A DNA stretch of 64,000 nt from an uncultured Lachnospiraceae bacterium (lineage in GTDB: Bacteria; Bacillota; Clostridia; Lachnospirales; Lachnospiraceae): positions 62,001-126,000 of the forward strand of contig CAJULA010000005.1 of NCBI GenBank assembly GCA_910587155.1. The letters are read 5' to 3'. The notes beneath the pieces were generated by a model that ran no database searches, was not told where the DNA came from, and was given only the letters and a program-made list of their open reading frames with translations. The position numbers and the translations under genes were made by a program. Shown here one piece after another: positions 61,565 to 64,000 of this stretch (the first letter of the stretch is position 1; each line of letters begins with the position of its first letter).

Positions 61565-63721
61565 ATGAAAGTAATCAAACGCAACGGTTCGGAAGTTGAT
61601 TTTGATATTACGAAGATCCAGGCCGCGATAGAAAAGGCGAATAAGGCGGCGGTGCGTCAGGAACTGACACCGGAGCAGATCAGGGAAATATCGGAGTATA
61701 TAGATTTTAAATGCAGCCGGATGAACAGAGCGGTGGCCGTGGAAGAGATGCAGGATATGGTGGAGAACCAGATCATGGCGCAGGGCGCCTTCAACGTGGC
61801 CAGATGCTATGTCAGATATCGGTATACCCGTTCCCTTGTCCGCAAGAGCAATACGACAGACGGGCGGATACTGACACTGATTGAATGTAACAATGAAGAA
61901 GTGATGCAGGAAAATTCCAATAAGGATCCGGTGATCAACAGTGTGCAGCGGGATTATATGGCAGGGGAAGTGAGCAAGGATCTGACAAGGCGTCTGCTGC
62001 TGCCGCCGGATATCGTGAAAGCGGATGCGGAAGGGCTGATTCATTTCCATGATTCCGACTATTTTGCACAGCATATGCATAACTGTGATCTGGTCAATCT
62101 GGAGGATATGCTGCAAAACGGGACAGTGATCAGCGAAACCTTTATCGACAAGCCGCACAGCTTTTCCACGGCCTGTAATATAGCCATGCAGATTGTGGCG
62201 CAGGTTGCCAGCAGCCAGTATGGCGGGCAGAGTATCTCCCTCACGCATCTGGCGCCTTTTGTGCAGATATCGCGGGAAAAGATTCGCGGAGAGGTACTGG
62301 AAGATATGGCGCTGACGGGGGCCACACCTACGGATGAGGCACTGCATCATATTGTGGAGAAGAGGCTGCGCCAAGAGATCAAGCGGGGAGTCCAGACTAT
62401 CCAGTATCAGGTTATCACACTGATGACTACCAACGGGCAGGCGCCTTTTCTGACCGTATTCATGTATCTGAATGAAGCGGGCAGTGAGCGGGAAAAGCGC
62501 GATCTGGCGCTGATCATAGAGGAGATGCTCAATCAGCGTATCCAGGGAGTCAAGAATGAAAAAGGCATTTATATTACCCCTGCGTTTCCCAAGCTGATCT
62601 ATGTGCTGGAAGAAGACAATATCAGGGAAGACGGCGCTTATTTTTATCTGACAGAGCTGGCGGCAAGGTGTACCGCCAAACGGATGGTGCCGGATTACAT
62701 TTCGGAGAAGATCATGAAGCAGCTCAAAGAAGGCAACTGTTTTCCGGTGATGGGCTGCCGCAGTGCATTGTCTCCGTGGAAGGATGAAGAAGGCAATTAC
62801 CGGTTTTACGGCAGATTTAATCAGGGTGTTGTGACGGTCAATCTGGTGGATGTGGCGCTCTCCTCGGGCGGGGACAGGGATCGTTTCTGGAAGATATTTG
62901 ACGAACGCCTGGATCTGTGTTACCGGGCACTTATGTGCCGTCATGACCGGCTGAAGGGGACGCTCTCTGATGCAGCACCCATTCTCTGGCAGTATGGCGC
63001 TCTGGCGAGGCTGAAACGGGGAGAGCCGATTGACAGGCTGCTGTATGGCGGATATTCCACCATTTCCCTGGGATATGCCGGTCTGTGTGAATGTGTGCGC
63101 TATATGACCGGGAAGTCTCATACGGATCCGGAGGCCAAGCCCTTTGCACTGGAAGTGATGAAATATATGAATGACGCCTGCGACCGCTGGAAGGAAGAGA
63201 CCAATATCGGTTTCAGCATCTATGGGTCCCCGATCGAAAGCACCACCTATAAATTTGCAAAATGCCTGCAGCAGCGCTTTGGTATCATCGAGGGCGTAAC
63301 GGACAAAGGGTATATTACCAACAGCTATCATGTAAATGTGAGAGAAAAGATAGATGCCTTTGCCAAGCTGAAGTTTGAATCCGAATTTCAGGCACTGTCC
63401 AGCGGCGGCGCTATCAGCTATGTGGAAGTGCCGGATATGCAGAGCAATATTCCGGCAGTACTTAGTGTGATCCGATTTATTTATGATAATATCATGTATG
63501 CAGAGCTGAATACAAAGAGCGATTATTGCCAGGAATGTGGTTATAACGGTGAGATTGTGATAACAGAGGAGGACGGCAAACTGGTCTGGGAATGTCCTTC
63601 CTGCGGGAACCGCAATCAGGAGACGCTCAATGTAGCCAGACGGACTTGCGGATATATCGGCACCCAGTTCTGGAACCAGGGCAGGACGCAGGAAATCCGT
63701 GAGCGGGTGATGCATCTGTAA
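61565..63721 (+). CDS. nrdD: Anaerobic (class III) ribonucleoside-triphosphate reductase
   Basis: 718 residues. An ATP-cone starts VIKRNGSEVDFDITKI (1-90). The catalytic domain has HFHDSDYFAQHMHNC and NLVDVAL. The C-terminus has a zinc site of four cysteines (C655, C658, C677, C680) and the glycyl-radical loop RRTCGYIGTQ with G696. It reduces ribonucleoside triphosphates to deoxy forms without oxygen, using formate as reductant by family. GGAGGAG fits the ATG. nrdG follows 18 bp downstream. This shows an anaerobic way of life. Confidence 0.97.
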   Translation: MKVIKRNGSEVDFDITKIQAAIEKANKAAVRQELTPEQIREISEYIDFKCSRMNRAVAVEEMQDMVENQIMAQGAFNVARCYVRYRYTRSLVRKSNTTDGRILTLIECNNEEVMQENSNKDPVINSVQRDYMAGEVSKDLTRRLLLPPDIVKADAEGLIHFHDSDYFAQHMHNCDLVNLEDMLQNGTVISETFIDKPHSFSTACNIAMQIVAQVASSQYGGQSISLTHLAPFVQISREKIRGEVLEDMALTGATPTDEALHHIVEKRLRQEIKRGVQTIQYQVITLMTTNGQAPFLTVFMYLNEAGSEREKRDLALIIEEMLNQRIQGVKNEKGIYITPAFPKLIYVLEEDNIREDGAYFYLTELAARCTAKRMVPDYISEKIMKQLKEGNCFPVMGCRSALSPWKDEEGNYRFYGRFNQGVVTVNLVDVALSSGGDRDRFWKIFDERLDLCYRALMCRHDRLKGTLSDAAPILWQYGALARLKRGEPIDRLLYGGYSTISLGYAGLCECVRYMTGKSHTDPEAKPFALEVMKYMNDACDRWKEETNIGFSIYGSPIESTTYKFAKCLQQRFGIIEGVTDKGYITNSYHVNVREKIDAFAKLKFESEFQALSSGGAISYVEVPDMQSNIPAVLSVIRFIYDNIMYAELNTKSDYCQECGYNGEIVITEEDGKLVWECPSCGNRNQETLNVARRTCGYIGTQFWNQGRTQEIRERVMHL

Positions 63722-63739
63722 TGGAAAAAGGAAGCAGTT

Positions 63740-64000
63740 ATGAATTATGGTGAGATCAAACAGTTTTCCATCGAAAACGGGCCGGGGGTGCGGGTTTCCC
63801 TCTTTGTGTCCGGCTGCAGTCATCACTGCCCGGGATGTTTCAGCCCTATGACCTGGGATTTTGCGTATGGCAGACCCTTTACCCGGGAGACGCAGGTGCT
63901 GATTCTTACCATGCTCCGCCCGTCTTATATGGCAGGACTGACATTGCTGGGCGGTGATCCGGGAGAGCCTGCCAACCAGCAGGCGCTGCTGCCGCTGCTC
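63740..64000 (+). CDS. nrdG: Anaerobic ribonucleotide reductase activating protein (3' end outside the window)
   Basis: The first 87 residues are visible. The radical-SAM cysteine motif C26-x3-C30-x2-C33 (GCSHHCPGC) binds the 4Fe-4S cluster, and LTLLGGDPGEPANQ matches the SAM-binding GGE-like block of NrdG. It makes the glycyl radical on NrdD. AAGGAAG precedes the ATG. The gene runs off the right edge of the window. Confidence 0.95.
   Translation, partial: MNYGEIKQFSIENGPGVRVSLFVSGCSHHCPGCFSPMTWDFAYGRPFTRETQVLILTMLRPSYMAGLTLLGGDPGEPANQQALLPLL

Noticed and set aside
61532..63826. Long open frame on the minus strand opposite nrdD (764 codons)
   Set aside because: It mirrors a certain gene with intact zinc and glycyl-radical motifs; the antisense translation has no family features and no sensible ribosome site. 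The same applies to long antisense frames opposite wzt, phosphoglucomutase, the GT2 genes and glmS.
1..64000. Prophage, insertion sequence, CRISPR array, tRNA or rRNA
   Set aside because: No transposase, integrase, phage structural gene, regularly spaced array or RNA gene was recognised; the tandem repeats found are in-frame coding repeats.

Overview
The window looks like a chromosomal stretch from a Gram-positive anaerobic Clostridium-type bacterium, most likely a member of the Lachnospiraceae; I cannot name the genus. The clues are purine-rich Shine-Dalgarno sites (AGGAGG type), moderate G+C, an oxygen-sensitive class III ribonucleotide reductase (nrdD-nrdG), a LytR-CpsA-Psr ligase, membrane-anchored GH25 lysozymes, CotH kinases and a VTC/DUF4956 pair. 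No rRNA, tRNA, CRISPR array, insertion sequence or phage gene was recognised.

Almost all of the first 60 kb is one large cell-surface polysaccharide region built from modules. 1-8591 (+): the end of a GT-C-like membrane protein, an MBOAT O-acyltransferase with its SGNH partner, a GT4 glycosyltransferase, a CotH kinase and a MOP flippase. 8602-12485 (-): a polyprenyl-phosphate GT2 enzyme, a large GT-C-like membrane protein and a small membrane protein. 12679-24408 (+): an acyltransferase-3 protein, a second MBOAT/SGNH pair, a two-gene membrane protein, a UDP-glucuronate-epimerase-like enzyme, a second CotH, a GT-C-like protein and a second GT2. 24372-26883: a GT4 gene (-) and a second MOP flippase (+), divergent. 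26935-29957 (-): a GtrII-like transferase and a membrane-tethered SGNH protein. 30136-32321 (+): a GT-C-like transferase and a pair of SMR/ArnE-ArnF-like half-flippases, followed by a small zinc-ribbon gene (-).

32896-48709 (+) is the backbone synthesis and export core: two GH25 lysozymes, rfbB, rfbA and rfbC, the Wzm/Wzt ABC exporter, a methyltransferase-kinase protein resembling the WbdD chain terminator, and two large GT2 proteins. Then follow phosphoglucomutase, GtrA, VTC and DUF4956 (48821-52389), two more GT2 genes, the initiating sugar-phosphate transferase, an LCP ligase, another GT2 and glmS. The last 3 kb holds a Crp/Fnr regulator diverging from nrdD-nrdG.

My reading, which is inference: a rhamnose-containing polymer is started on undecaprenyl phosphate by the polyprenyl glycosylphosphotransferase (54876), extended in the cytoplasm by GT2 enzymes, capped by the WbdD-like protein, recognised by the Wzt C-terminal domain, exported by Wzm/Wzt and attached to peptidoglycan by the LCP protein. 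The GT2/GtrA/SMR/GT-C proteins would add side branches outside the membrane, and the MBOAT/SGNH and acyltransferase-3 proteins would acylate. CotH kinases and the VTC/DUF4956 pair suggest a phosphate-based modification whose target is unknown. No rfbD (dTDP-4-dehydrorhamnose reductase) was seen, so it would have to lie outside the window.
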